DNA from: Pseudomonadota bacterium
GTDB taxonomy: Bacteria; Desulfobacterota; Desulfobulbia; Desulfobulbales; CALZHT01
Reading direction: 5' to 3'
NCBI GenBank assembly: GCA_018823135.1
Contig: JAHJJF010000034.1
Coordinates: 1 to 45,977, forward strand
DNA: 45,977 nt
In this document: positions 22,714 through 30,600 of the stretch, piece after piece
Numbering within the stretch: the first letter of the stretch is position 1
Layout: every line of letters begins with the position of its first letter
The notes under the pieces: model-generated
The model's input: the letters and a program-made list of their open reading frames with translations, nothing else
Databases searched by the model: none
Told to the model about the DNA's origin: nothing
Position numbers and translations under genes: made by a program

Positions 22714-22923
22714 TTACATTCCTGCTACAGCGGTGAACCAAGCTTTTGTCATCGCTAAAGGGCCATTGGACACTACTGCGGCGACAAAACAGGTTGCTGC
22801 CCAGAGTCCGATCAACGCGGAGGTGCCGCCCATGACAGCGATGGCTCCCTTGGAGATAGTATCGATTCCAGCTTGAGTATTTGCGTGTGCGCCGGTTGTT
22901 GTCTGAGTTCTTATGTTTGTCAT
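22714..22923 (-). CDS. Small membrane protein, tandem paralogue 2
   Basis: This 69-aa protein starts MTNIRTQTTTGAHANTQAG and has one strongly hydrophobic segment (about residues 24-50) with GG, Leu-Trp-Ala-Ala-Thr-Cys, then Asn-Gly-Pro and a conserved tail KAWFTAVAGM. It is near-identical to the next gene upstream (differences mainly at Ala/Glu, Thr/Ile, Val/Thr positions), so it arose by recent duplication. AAGGAGATCATC precedes the ATG. Function unknown. Confidence 0.75.
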   Translation of the reverse strand: MTNIRTQTTTGAHANTQAGIDTISKGAIAVMGGTSALIGLWAATCFVAAVVSNGPLAMTKAWFTAVAGM

Positions 22924-22968
22924 GATGATCTCCTTAAATATCAATTAATTAATTTTCATTCAGTCAGA

Positions 22969-23178
22969 TTACATTCCAGCCACAGCGGTAAACCAGGCTT
23001 TGGTCATTGCCAGCGGTCCATTGGAAAGGACTGCGGTGGCAAAACATGCAACAGCCCAGAGTCCGATCAGTGCGGAGGTGCCGCCCATGACAGCGATGGC
23101 TCCCTTGGAGATAATATCGATTCCAGCTTGAGTGTGTTCGTGTGCGCCGGTTGTTGTCTGAGTTCTTATGTTCGTCAT
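22969..23178 (-). CDS. Small membrane protein, tandem paralogue 1 (first gene of sigma-54 operon)
   Basis: This 69-aa protein starts MTNIRTQTTTGAHEHTQAG, with a single hydrophobic helix (about 24-50) containing Gly-Gly, Trp-Ala-Val-Ala-Cys and a short amphipathic tail KAWFTAVAGM. The ribosome site GGAGG is ideally placed before the ATG at 23178; the frame runs on to 23229 but without homology to its paralogue. It is the first gene downstream of a near-consensus sigma-54 promoter about 56 bases before the start codon. The Cys and Trp in the helix are conserved in all three copies. Function unknown. Confidence 0.78.
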   Translation of the reverse strand: MTNIRTQTTTGAHEHTQAGIDIISKGAIAVMGGTSALIGLWAVACFATAVLSNGPLAMTKAWFTAVAGM

Positions 23179-23244
23179 GATGTCCTCCTTGGTATGTTTT
23201 GAAAAATGAATTTTTAAGTTCGTTGTCATTTGCTTTCTCTATAT

Positions 23245-23260
23245 TGCCAGAAGCGTGCCA
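23245..23260 (-). promoter_or_regulatory. Sigma-54 promoter of the small membrane protein cluster
   Basis: On the minus strand the sequence reads TGGCACG-CTTC-TGGCA. The -24 box is perfect, the GG and GC dinucleotides are exactly 10 bases apart, and the -12 box has one mismatch to TTGCA. Predicted start of transcription is near 23234. Confidence 0.8.
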
Positions 23261-23315
23261 ACTAGTATTTATGTAATCATATCAAGCTGTTGATGTTTTC
23301 GCGGCATGGGTTTCA

Positions 23316-23349
23316 TGTCAGAATGGCATGAAAAATTGTCATTCTGGCA
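23316..23349. promoter_or_regulatory. Dyad upstream of the sigma-54 promoter, likely enhancer-binding site
   Basis: TGTCAGAATGGCA (23316-23328) and TGTCATTCTGGCA (23337-23349) form an inverted repeat of 13 bases with two mismatches around an 8-base spacer. Its centre is roughly 100 bp upstream of the predicted transcription start, the usual place for a sigma-54 activator. Confidence 0.65.
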
Positions 23350-23722
23350 AAGAGAAATGTGTTGGTTTTGTTTTTTTCTGTGAAATTAGTTTTTGAACCG
23401 GACTTATGTGGGCGCAGGGCATGCCGAGGAGGAAGATTTCCAATTACAACGTGAAGGATTGCGATCCAGATCTGAACAATAAAAAGGATGTAGGATTGAT
23501 AAAAGATTTTTGGAAAGAAGAGTTAATCCGCTTTTCTCCCAATTTTTACATGCCGATTTTATAAAACTCAGACATCATTATCTGAGGACTGTGTAATTTT
23601 AAACCATTGCTTATTGGTAGCGAGGTGCCCTTGAGAAATGCGGGCTAAGTGCTACTGAGGAAGGTCCGGCTTTTTGAAATAATCCGGCAACTCCAGTTTG
23701 GGGGGCAGCCGTATTTTCCGCG
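23350..23722. other. Intergenic stretch without recognisable gene
   Basis: About 370 bp between the sigma-54 control region and the next small gene. I see no credible ORF with a ribosome site, no tRNA, and no clean terminator. Confidence 0.4.
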
Positions 23723-23968
23723 TTATTCCAGAAGCTCTGCTGGAAGGATGATTTCAACAGCATTTTTATTGACATCCATGAACTTGGATTTGAAAAGGAT
23801 ATTTTCAGAGCTGCGGTCGGACACTTCTGCGTTTGTAACCGCAAAGAAGGTTTGGACTTCGTCAACATAATCGGTAAGGCGTGATCCAGGCATGAGGTCA
23901 ATTTCACCTTTGATTCTATAAGTGTTTGTGAAAATGATTACCGTGGTATTTGGCTTTTCTTCTTTCAT
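23723..23968 (-). CDS. Conserved small protein (DUF6812-like)
   Basis: This 81-aa soluble protein reads as a small beta-rich domain: TTVIIFTNTYRIKGEIDL, then PGSRLTDYVDEVQTFFAVTNAEV, then an ILFKSKFMDVNKNAVEIILP strand pair. The YRIKGEI...PGSRLTDY pattern resembles DUF6812 proteins, but this is from memory only. GGGAGG lies about 6 bases before the ATG. No signal peptide or membrane segment. It stands alone, so context gives no role. Confidence 0.65.
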   Translation of the reverse strand: MKEEKPNTTVIIFTNTYRIKGEIDLMPGSRLTDYVDEVQTFFAVTNAEVSDRSSENILFKSKFMDVNKNAVEIILPAELLE

Positions 23969-24259
23969 CTGGGCCTCCCATGATTCAAGGACTGAAAAAG
24001 CAATTAGATATAATTCCGCCTGACAATGTTATAAAATATGCGTTTAAGTATTGTCAAAAGAAAACACCTCCAAAGAGTCGCGCGCCGAAACCTGTTGCCA
24101 CCCGGAAGCCGATCGTTCACCGCCTCTTCAACCGTAAGAGTTTACGTCGGTTTTGCGGTATGAGGCGTGAATTTGTGCCGCAGTTGCAGGGCACGCAGGG
24201 AAAGATTTGCTGGTTTAAGATAGGGACTGAGGAAGAAATGGGATTATAATAAAAGGGCG

Positions 24260-24339
24260 TTCCGGTAAAACGGAAAATACTGACTTGCTTTTTCCGGAAA
24301 AACAGAATATAGTAAGTTTAATATTTCGGTAAACCGGAA
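24260..24339. promoter_or_regulatory. Three dyads at exact 32-bp spacing, likely enhancer-binding sites
   Basis: TTCCGGTAAAACGGAA (24260-24275), TTCCGGAAAAACAGAA (24292-24307) and TTTCGGTAAACCGGAA (24324-24339). Each is an inverted repeat TTCCG-N6-CGGAA with at most one arm mismatch. The period is exactly 32 bp, about three helical turns, so all three lie on one DNA face. They sit about 140-205 bp upstream of the predicted sigma-54 start site. Confidence 0.75.
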
Positions 24340-24448
24340 TGCGAGAGGTTGGGAGCAGTTTAATCCTTGTTGGGTTAAAGATGTATCTCCCTGTAATAAT
24401 AAAGCAAAAATAATTTATTCATAAATCAGGCAAAACAGGTAGCGCTGG

Positions 24449-24464
24449 TGGTATAAAATTTGCA
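24449..24464 (+). promoter_or_regulatory. Sigma-54 promoter of the PEP-CTERM gene
   Basis: TGGTATAAAATTTGCA: GG and GC are exactly 10 bases apart and the -12 box TTTGCA is perfect; the -24 box keeps only TGG. The predicted start is near 24475, leaving a leader of about 86 bases. Confidence 0.65.
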
Positions 24465-24560
24465 AAAATAAGTGATGACATTTTAATTGATCTTGCTAAT
24501 AGCAGACTGATTGCGTACTATTAATTTAATATCTTCCTGAAACCAATAAGAGGTTTTACC

Positions 24561-25322
24561 ATGAACAAAAAAGTTTTGATAATCTCCGCCGCACTTATTT
24601 CTCTTGTATTCATCGCTGCAGGCACAGCTCCGGCATTAGAGATAGTTCCGGATAGCTACACTTTTACACCCAGCGCAGGTTACCAGCACGAAGGGACTTG
24701 GACATATGACGACCCGGGGCTTTCCAAGCTTACCGACGGGATCTATGGTGAAGACAATTGGACTGTAAATCAAGGTGCCGAATGGGTTGGCTGGCAAGGG
24801 ATTGCTTGGGACGGCTCATACGTAGACGGTAAGATTACCAAGGAAAATTATGATTTTCGCTCAATTGAGTTGAATTTTGATTTTGGAGAAGTAGTCACTT
24901 TGAGTTCGCTGGTTTTAGGTATTAATCAGGATGCGCTGTTTACCTGGAATGTTGTTTTCCCCAGTTATATTTCCGCAGAAACAATATCTTCCACCCTGGA
25001 AACACCATATGATTCAGCCAATTCAGGGCCTAATCCTCTTGGAAACGTCTATAATAATGGTAGACGTCATGATGTGATTTTTAATTTTGACCCCATTACA
25101 ACCTCTACATTTTCAATCACTCTGAACAATGCAGACAATTTTGATAAGCTCCTGTGGGAAAATTTTAACGATGGGATGTTCTGGATTTTTGTTGATGAGG
25201 TTGATTTTTATGATAAGCATGTGAATCCGGTTCCTGAGCCCGCAACCATGCTTCTTTTCGGAACAGGCCTTGCTGGATTGGCTGGAGTAATCCGGAGAAA
25301 AACAAAGAATTTATTAAAATAA
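24561..25322 (+). CDS. PEP-CTERM sorting-domain protein
   Basis: This 253-aa exported protein begins with a signal peptide (MNKKVLIISAALISLVFIAAGTAPA) and ends with a PEP-CTERM tag: VPEPATMLLF, a transmembrane run GTGLAGLAGVI, then a basic RRKTK end. Exosortase removes such tags as the protein reaches the surface. The middle is rich in aromatic and Asn/Asp residues and looks like a beta-sandwich of secreted matrix proteins. AAGAGG precedes the ATG. The sigma-54 promoter fits PEP-CTERM genes elsewhere that are governed by the PrsK/PrsR two-component system. No exosortase lies in the window, but an exopolysaccharide locus of the associated type starts at 43.6 kb. Confidence 0.9.
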   Translation: MNKKVLIISAALISLVFIAAGTAPALEIVPDSYTFTPSAGYQHEGTWTYDDPGLSKLTDGIYGEDNWTVNQGAEWVGWQGIAWDGSYVDGKITKENYDFRSIELNFDFGEVVTLSSLVLGINQDALFTWNVVFPSYISAETISSTLETPYDSANSGPNPLGNVYNNGRRHDVIFNFDPITTSTFSITLNNADNFDKLLWENFNDGMFWIFVDEVDFYDKHVNPVPEPATMLLFGTGLAGLAGVIRRKTKNLLK

Positions 25323-25352
25323 CATTTATCGAATTTATCCATTATTTTCTTT

Positions 25353-25389
25353 ATGCCGATCCGGGTGAAACCGGATCGGCATTTCTATT
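25353..25389 (+). terminator. Rho-independent terminator after the PEP-CTERM gene
   Basis: ATGCCGATCCGG and CCGGATCGGCAT form a perfect 12-bp stem around a GTGAAA loop, followed by TTCTATT. It insulates the PEP-CTERM gene from the glycosyltransferase gene. Confidence 0.88.
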
Positions 25390-25506
25390 GGCATTTGCCA
25401 TCATCAACAATTCCTGTAAAGGTGTTGTTTTTTGTAGAAGAATTTTTAGCAGAAGTGTAGCGTGATCTCTCAAAGGGGTCCGTTCGACGCGGTACGGGTA
25501 TATGCG

Positions 25507-25531
25507 CTTACCGAAGAGTTGTTCCGGTAAG
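25507..25531. promoter_or_regulatory. Inverted repeat upstream of the nfrB-like gene
   Basis: CTTACCG (25507-25513) and CGGTAAG (25525-25531) frame an 11-base spacer, 36 bases before the TTG start. The right arm with its flank reads TTCCGGTAA, the same nine bases that begin the first dyad at 24260. It could be a shared operator or a leader hairpin. Confidence 0.4.
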
Positions 25532-25566
25532 GATCAAGATGTGACAATAATCTCCGGGTAATTCAA

Positions 25567-27636
25567 TTGGACTTGGATAACATCATTTTCATAATCTATT
25601 TAATTTCCAAGGTTTCGCTGGTTGTGGCCGCAGTGATTTTTCTTATTAGCGGAATCGATGATATTATCTTTGATTTCTATTTTTTCATCTGGCAGGCCTA
25701 CCGCAAGCTCTTTGTGTATAAAAGGCACAAACGCCTGGAAGAAAATGATCTTTTGCAAAAAGAAGAGCAGTATATTGCCATGTTTGTCCCTGCCTGGCGA
25801 GAAGAAGCAGTAATAGGCAAGATGCTGCTCAACACGGTTGGGTCCATTGACTACAAAAAATACCATATTTTTGTCGGCACCTACCCGAATGATGACGGAA
25901 CCAGGCTTGAGGTTGAAAAGGTGCGTCAGGTTTATGGAAATATAACACGAGTTGTTTGCCCTGAAGATGGACCGACGAATAAGGCTGACAACCTGAACTG
26001 GATCTATCAGGGCTTGATTGCCTTTGAAAAGGAAAACAAGCTTCGCTTTAATATCATGGTCATGCATGACAGCGAGGACATTATTCATCCCCTGTCCCTG
26101 AAACTCTATAATTATCTGATGCCACGATTTTCCATGGTGCAGGTCCCCGTATATCCTCTCCCATGTCCGGTCACTGATTTAACCTGCGGTATTTACATTG
26201 ATGAATTCTCTGAAAATCACAGCAAGGATCTTCTGGTTCGCGAACGCTTTGACGGCTGCATCCCGGCAGCGGGAGTTGGCTGTGCATTCTCAAGGGAGGC
26301 CCTTGAAGCTAAGGCCGAGATGAACAATAATCTCTTGTTCAACACCGATTCCCTTACCGAGGATTATGAGTTCGGCATGGGGCTGCGGGATGTTCCCGGA
26401 AAGAAAATTTTTGTAAAACAACCCATCTTCCGGGTTGTTACCGGCGCTGACGGCAAATCGAAAAAAAAGGAAGAAATTATAGCCACAAGAGAATTTTTTC
26501 CAAGCCGCTTTTGGGCGGCAGTCTCGCAGCGAAGCCGCTGGACACTGGGGATTGCCATTCAAGGTTGGCAATCTCTTGGCTGGAGGGGAAGTGTATCGAC
26601 TAAGTTCGTACTGTACAAGGACAGAAAGGTTCTGGTAACGAGCTTGATTAATCTCCTTGGCTATGTAGCCTTCTTTTATTTTATCGCGGAACTCATATTG
26701 AAAAAAAGGATGGGCTATTCCATCCTGCCGCCGTTGGTCAGAGGCGATTCCTGGATTGTATATGTCATAATTATCGATACGTTTATAATGCTGCAGCGTC
26801 TTGGCAGCAGGTTTTATTTCGTCACCAGGATTTTCGGCCTGGCGCACGGGTTCATGTCTATTCCAAGAGTATTCTGGGCAAATATTCTGAATTTTTTCGC
26901 CACCTATCTGGCAATCTATCAATTTATTAGATCCTTATTTACCAAAGAAACCATTGCCTGGTCAAAAACCTCCCACGAGTATCCAACCGACGAGCAACTC
27001 ACACATTATCGCCGGAAGCTGGGAGATCTGCTTCTGGAGAGACGTTTTGTTTCGGTGGAACAGCTCAACCAGGGACTTGCCATCCAAAAGGAGACGGGTA
27101 AACCTCTTGGAGAAATTCTTGTAGAGATGGGACACCTGGAGGAAGAAGACCTCATGTATTCTCTCGGGAAACAATACAATGCACCAAGTGAAGTTTTAAA
27201 TCCCCATGAAACGGAACTTTCCCTCCTCCAGAGTGTAAGAAAAGACATTTGTGAAGAGTTTCAATGCTATCCGGTCAGGCGCGAAGCGGAGATTCTTGTC
27301 ATGGCTACCTGCGATATCAGTTTATATAATGATCCGGTAAAGCTGAAACAAGCCTTGAGCGACGAACCGTCTATTGCCATGATTTTGAGTTGCAAGCCGG
27401 ATATTGATTTTGCTATCCAGCGCGGATACGGGCGTTTAGCCTCCGGTGAACCCACAGCAAAGAATACTTTGGGCAGCAGGCTGATTGAGGAAGGCATGAT
27501 AACCCCCGAACAGCTTGAGACAGCAATCAGGCGTCAGAAACGGACCAACGAAAGACTCGGGGCGGTTTTAATTGATATAAAAGCCATAAATGCTGAAGAC
27601 CTGGATAATGCGTTAAGTCGAAATCCTCATCCGTAA
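25567..27636 (+). CDS. nfrB: NfrB-like processive glycosyltransferase with two MshEN c-di-GMP modules
   Basis: This 689-aa inner membrane protein has an N-terminal membrane helix (about 6-42), a family 2 glycosyltransferase domain (about 70-330), three or more C-terminal membrane helices (about 355-460) and a cytoplasmic tail. The processive motifs are visible: D168-x-x-D171, T264-E265-D266 and Q321-x-x-R324-W325. The tail holds two pairs of the 24-residue MshEN motif (x-L-G...L...G...L...Q), each split by a 5-residue spacer: 484-507/513-536 and 634-657/663-686. MshEN pairs bind c-di-GMP, as in E. coli NfrB. Translation starts at TTG; the first in-frame ATG is about 70 codons in and would delete the first helix. 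The next gene begins 5 bp after the stop. Likely role: c-di-GMP-activated synthesis and export of a surface glycan. Confidence 0.88.
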   Translation: MDLDNIIFIIYLISKVSLVVAAVIFLISGIDDIIFDFYFFIWQAYRKLFVYKRHKRLEENDLLQKEEQYIAMFVPAWREEAVIGKMLLNTVGSIDYKKYHIFVGTYPNDDGTRLEVEKVRQVYGNITRVVCPEDGPTNKADNLNWIYQGLIAFEKENKLRFNIMVMHDSEDIIHPLSLKLYNYLMPRFSMVQVPVYPLPCPVTDLTCGIYIDEFSENHSKDLLVRERFDGCIPAAGVGCAFSREALEAKAEMNNNLLFNTDSLTEDYEFGMGLRDVPGKKIFVKQPIFRVVTGADGKSKKKEEIIATREFFPSRFWAAVSQRSRWTLGIAIQGWQSLGWRGSVSTKFVLYKDRKVLVTSLINLLGYVAFFYFIAELILKKRMGYSILPPLVRGDSWIVYVIIIDTFIMLQRLGSRFYFVTRIFGLAHGFMSIPRVFWANILNFFATYLAIYQFIRSLFTKETIAWSKTSHEYPTDEQLTHYRRKLGDLLLERRFVSVEQLNQGLAIQKETGKPLGEILVEMGHLEEEDLMYSLGKQYNAPSEVLNPHETELSLLQSVRKDICEEFQCYPVRREAEILVMATCDISLYNDPVKLKQALSDEPSIAMILSCKPDIDFAIQRGYGRLASGEPTAKNTLGSRLIEEGMITPEQLETAIRRQKRTNERLGAVLIDIKAINAEDLDNALSRNPHP

Positions 27637-27641
27637 AGGCC

Positions 27642-30600
27642 ATGAAAAATAACTCTGTTAATAAACTTGCAGTATGTTTCCTGGTTCTGGGCGCGCTCCA
27701 TTTGTACGGAGGGTCCGGTTCCATTGAACAAAACATGTCTTCAGGGGAAGGCGCCCTGGCGGTTCTTGGCCTGGATATTCCCCTTGCTCGTGCCGCAGCT
27801 GAGAAGAAAGGGGATATTTACGACATCATACCAGAAAGAATCGAGCTTCCGGCGCCCCAGGACCTGCGCAATTGGTTTGCAGATCAGAAGGCCTATGTGA
27901 AAACCTATCGCTACTTCGACCGCGGCTACAGGAATATCCAATCCGGGAAATTTCAGGCTGCGGCAGAGGATTTTATCACTATACTTTCCAAGGATCCTGG
28001 AAACCGTCTTGCGCCGCTTTATCTTGCGGAAATTGAAATAAAGTTGGGTAATATCGAACGCGCCATCTCGATTCTCGAGAAATACCTTGTTCAATATGGC
28101 GATAGTGGTGAAGTTCGGATGCAGTTGGCTTTTATCTATCTTGATCAGGAAGAGATTGACAAGGCACTGACTTCTTTTGAAAAAGCAGCTGAGCACCTTA
28201 ATCCAGACACCCGGGAATATTTAACCGCACAGGCAAATCTTGCTGAAATATATTTGAAAAAAGAGCAGTTTCAAGAGGCTCTGGTGCCCCTGGAATATCT
28301 GCAGAAAAGATATCCGGATAATGGATTGCTCTTATACAAGATCGGTTTTTGTCTCAAATCACTTCTCCGGAAGGAGGAATCAAAGGATTTTTTTCAACGT
28401 GCCCTGAAAAGCCAGAATCTTAAAGGTGAAGCAATAAATAATTGCCGATTGGAACTCGCTTATATTGCATACAGTCAGAGATCCATGAGAGAGGCAAAGG
28501 AACTCCTGGAACAAATAATTGAGTCTTCCGAACCGGACAGCTTGGCGCAGCTCACAGCCCGGTCTCAGCTTATGGATGTATTCCTGGAAAGTGGGAATGA
28601 TGCGGCGGTTATAACACAGTATAATGCAATTGCCCCTGCTGACAGGTCCCCACAGATCAAGATAAAAGCGGCCTATGCTGAAAAGAATCTGGGAAATAAT
28701 AAACAGGCCGTGTTTCTTTTTGAAGAGGTACTCTCTTCAGGGGGACTTGATAAACAAGAAATAATGGTCCGCCTTGACCTTGCCCGGCTCTTTGTAATGC
28801 AAGAGGAATGGGTCCGTGCTGAGAATCAGCTCAAGATTATTCTTGAAGATCAGGAAGTAGAAAGTCAAACAATTGAAAACGCACAGGTTCTCATTGCTGA
28901 GATAATGATTGGCCAGGGGAGGTTGGATGAGGCAGTAAAGATCATTAATAAGCTGCAAAAGACAACGGCCGGAATCTATGCGGCCTTCAGGATTGCAGAA
29001 CTCTATAATGCAAAGGGTGAATTTGCCCAAGCTGAAGGGATTCTTCGAAAACTTGCCGAAAGTGACGCTTTTAAGGCGCCGGACAGAGCCCGGGCAACAA
29101 TGGAACTGGCTTTTTTGCTGAGCGGTCATGGCCGGACGCAGGAAGCGGCAACCCTTCTTGAGAAAGTATTGCAGAGTAAGGAGCTAGCCTCCGAAAATAG
29201 AACTCTTGCTGAAAGAAATCTTGCGCAATTGCAATACAGACTCGGCAATTATCCGGAAGCTCTTGCCCTGGCAACATCTTCTTATAGGCAATCATCAGAC
29301 CCGTCTCTTCTGTTTCTGCTCGCCTCAACGCACGCCGCTCTTTATAAGGACAAAAATATCGCTCTACCGAAAACCCGGGAATCAACGGCTCATTATCAAA
29401 GTGCAGCTGGCTTTTTTCAGAAGATAATAGATGACCCGACTGTTGATATTGCAATGCGCGATAAGGCGCTCAATCATCTTGCTTTTCTCCATCTCGAAGG
29501 CGGTCGCGCTGATTTGGCCAAAGATTTATTCAGCTCAATTTTGTCCAAGGGCCCGGATAATTTATTGGTCATTGAAACGTTAATGGAACTGGCAAAGCAG
29601 GAAAGGAATGCTGAAGAATATCAGTCTTATTTGCAGAGGTATGAGTCCCTGGTAAACACCAGTGAATTACAAGTCCAAACAGCTGAAACCCTGATGGAAT
29701 TGGGTTATTATCAAGAGGCTCTGAAGCGATACGAAAAGCTGTTACTGAATGAAAAACGATTAGCTGTAAAGGCTGATATCTATCGGAACATGGGCTTTCT
29801 TGGTTTGAAAATTGATAATACCAGCCTGGCAATAGACTCTTTTCAGAAGTACCTGCAGATAACTCCGCAGCATGACTTGGAAGTTATTGCGCAGCTCGCA
29901 GAAATCTATATTAATTCTGAAAATTGTGCCGCTGCAATCCCCTTGCTTGAAGACTTGATCAAACAGCGACAAGGATTCAAGGGGTATCTCCAACTTGCAC
30001 GATGCAACAATGAAATCGGCAATAATCAAGAGGCTGTTCTTTGGTACGGGAAAATCCTTGAGTTGAGCTATAGGCCTGACATTGTTCTTGAGACTGCCCA
30101 AGTCCATGCGCAACTAGGTAATATTAATCAGGCGATACTCTATCTTGATTCGCTGACCAATTTGACTAGTCTCGATAATATGCAACGGTTAAAAACACAT
30201 CTTTTACTTTCTAAATATCATGGAAGTCTGGGAAATAGAGAACTCCAGAGAGAATTTGCCGGCAAATCTCTTCTGGCCGCTCCTGAAAACGCAGATATTG
30301 CAGACCTGTTTTATGCTTCGGTAATAAGTGGGATTCAGAGCCCGGCTCGCGAACAATATGTGAAAAAGGTGCAGGCGGATCCGGATCCCCGTTCCCGGGC
30401 TGCAAGATTGTATGAGATGGCTGAACTTTATGAGATCGGCGGAGATGCTGATCAGGCCCTGGAAACCATAATTCAGGCCGTGAACGCCGAACCCCTTGCT
30501 CTTTATATATTTAAACGAGGAGAGCTCCTGTACAACAAAGGGGATTTTGAAAAAGCGCTGGCAGATTTTCAAGCGACCTGGGAGCATGAGCCGCGCTCCG

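Larger units (their letters stand above)
23969..24559. other. Long regulatory intergenic region upstream of the PEP-CTERM gene
   Basis: About 590 bp. The right half holds the triple dyad array and sigma-54 promoter listed separately. The left half (about 24040-24240) is more GC-rich and has an open frame of 99 codons with no ribosome site or recognisable protein pattern; I do not call it a gene. Confidence 0.5.

Noticed and set aside
23950-24249. 99-codon plus-strand open frame
   Set aside because: It has no ribosome site, starts inside the oppositely oriented small gene, and its composition is basic and irregular without domain pattern.
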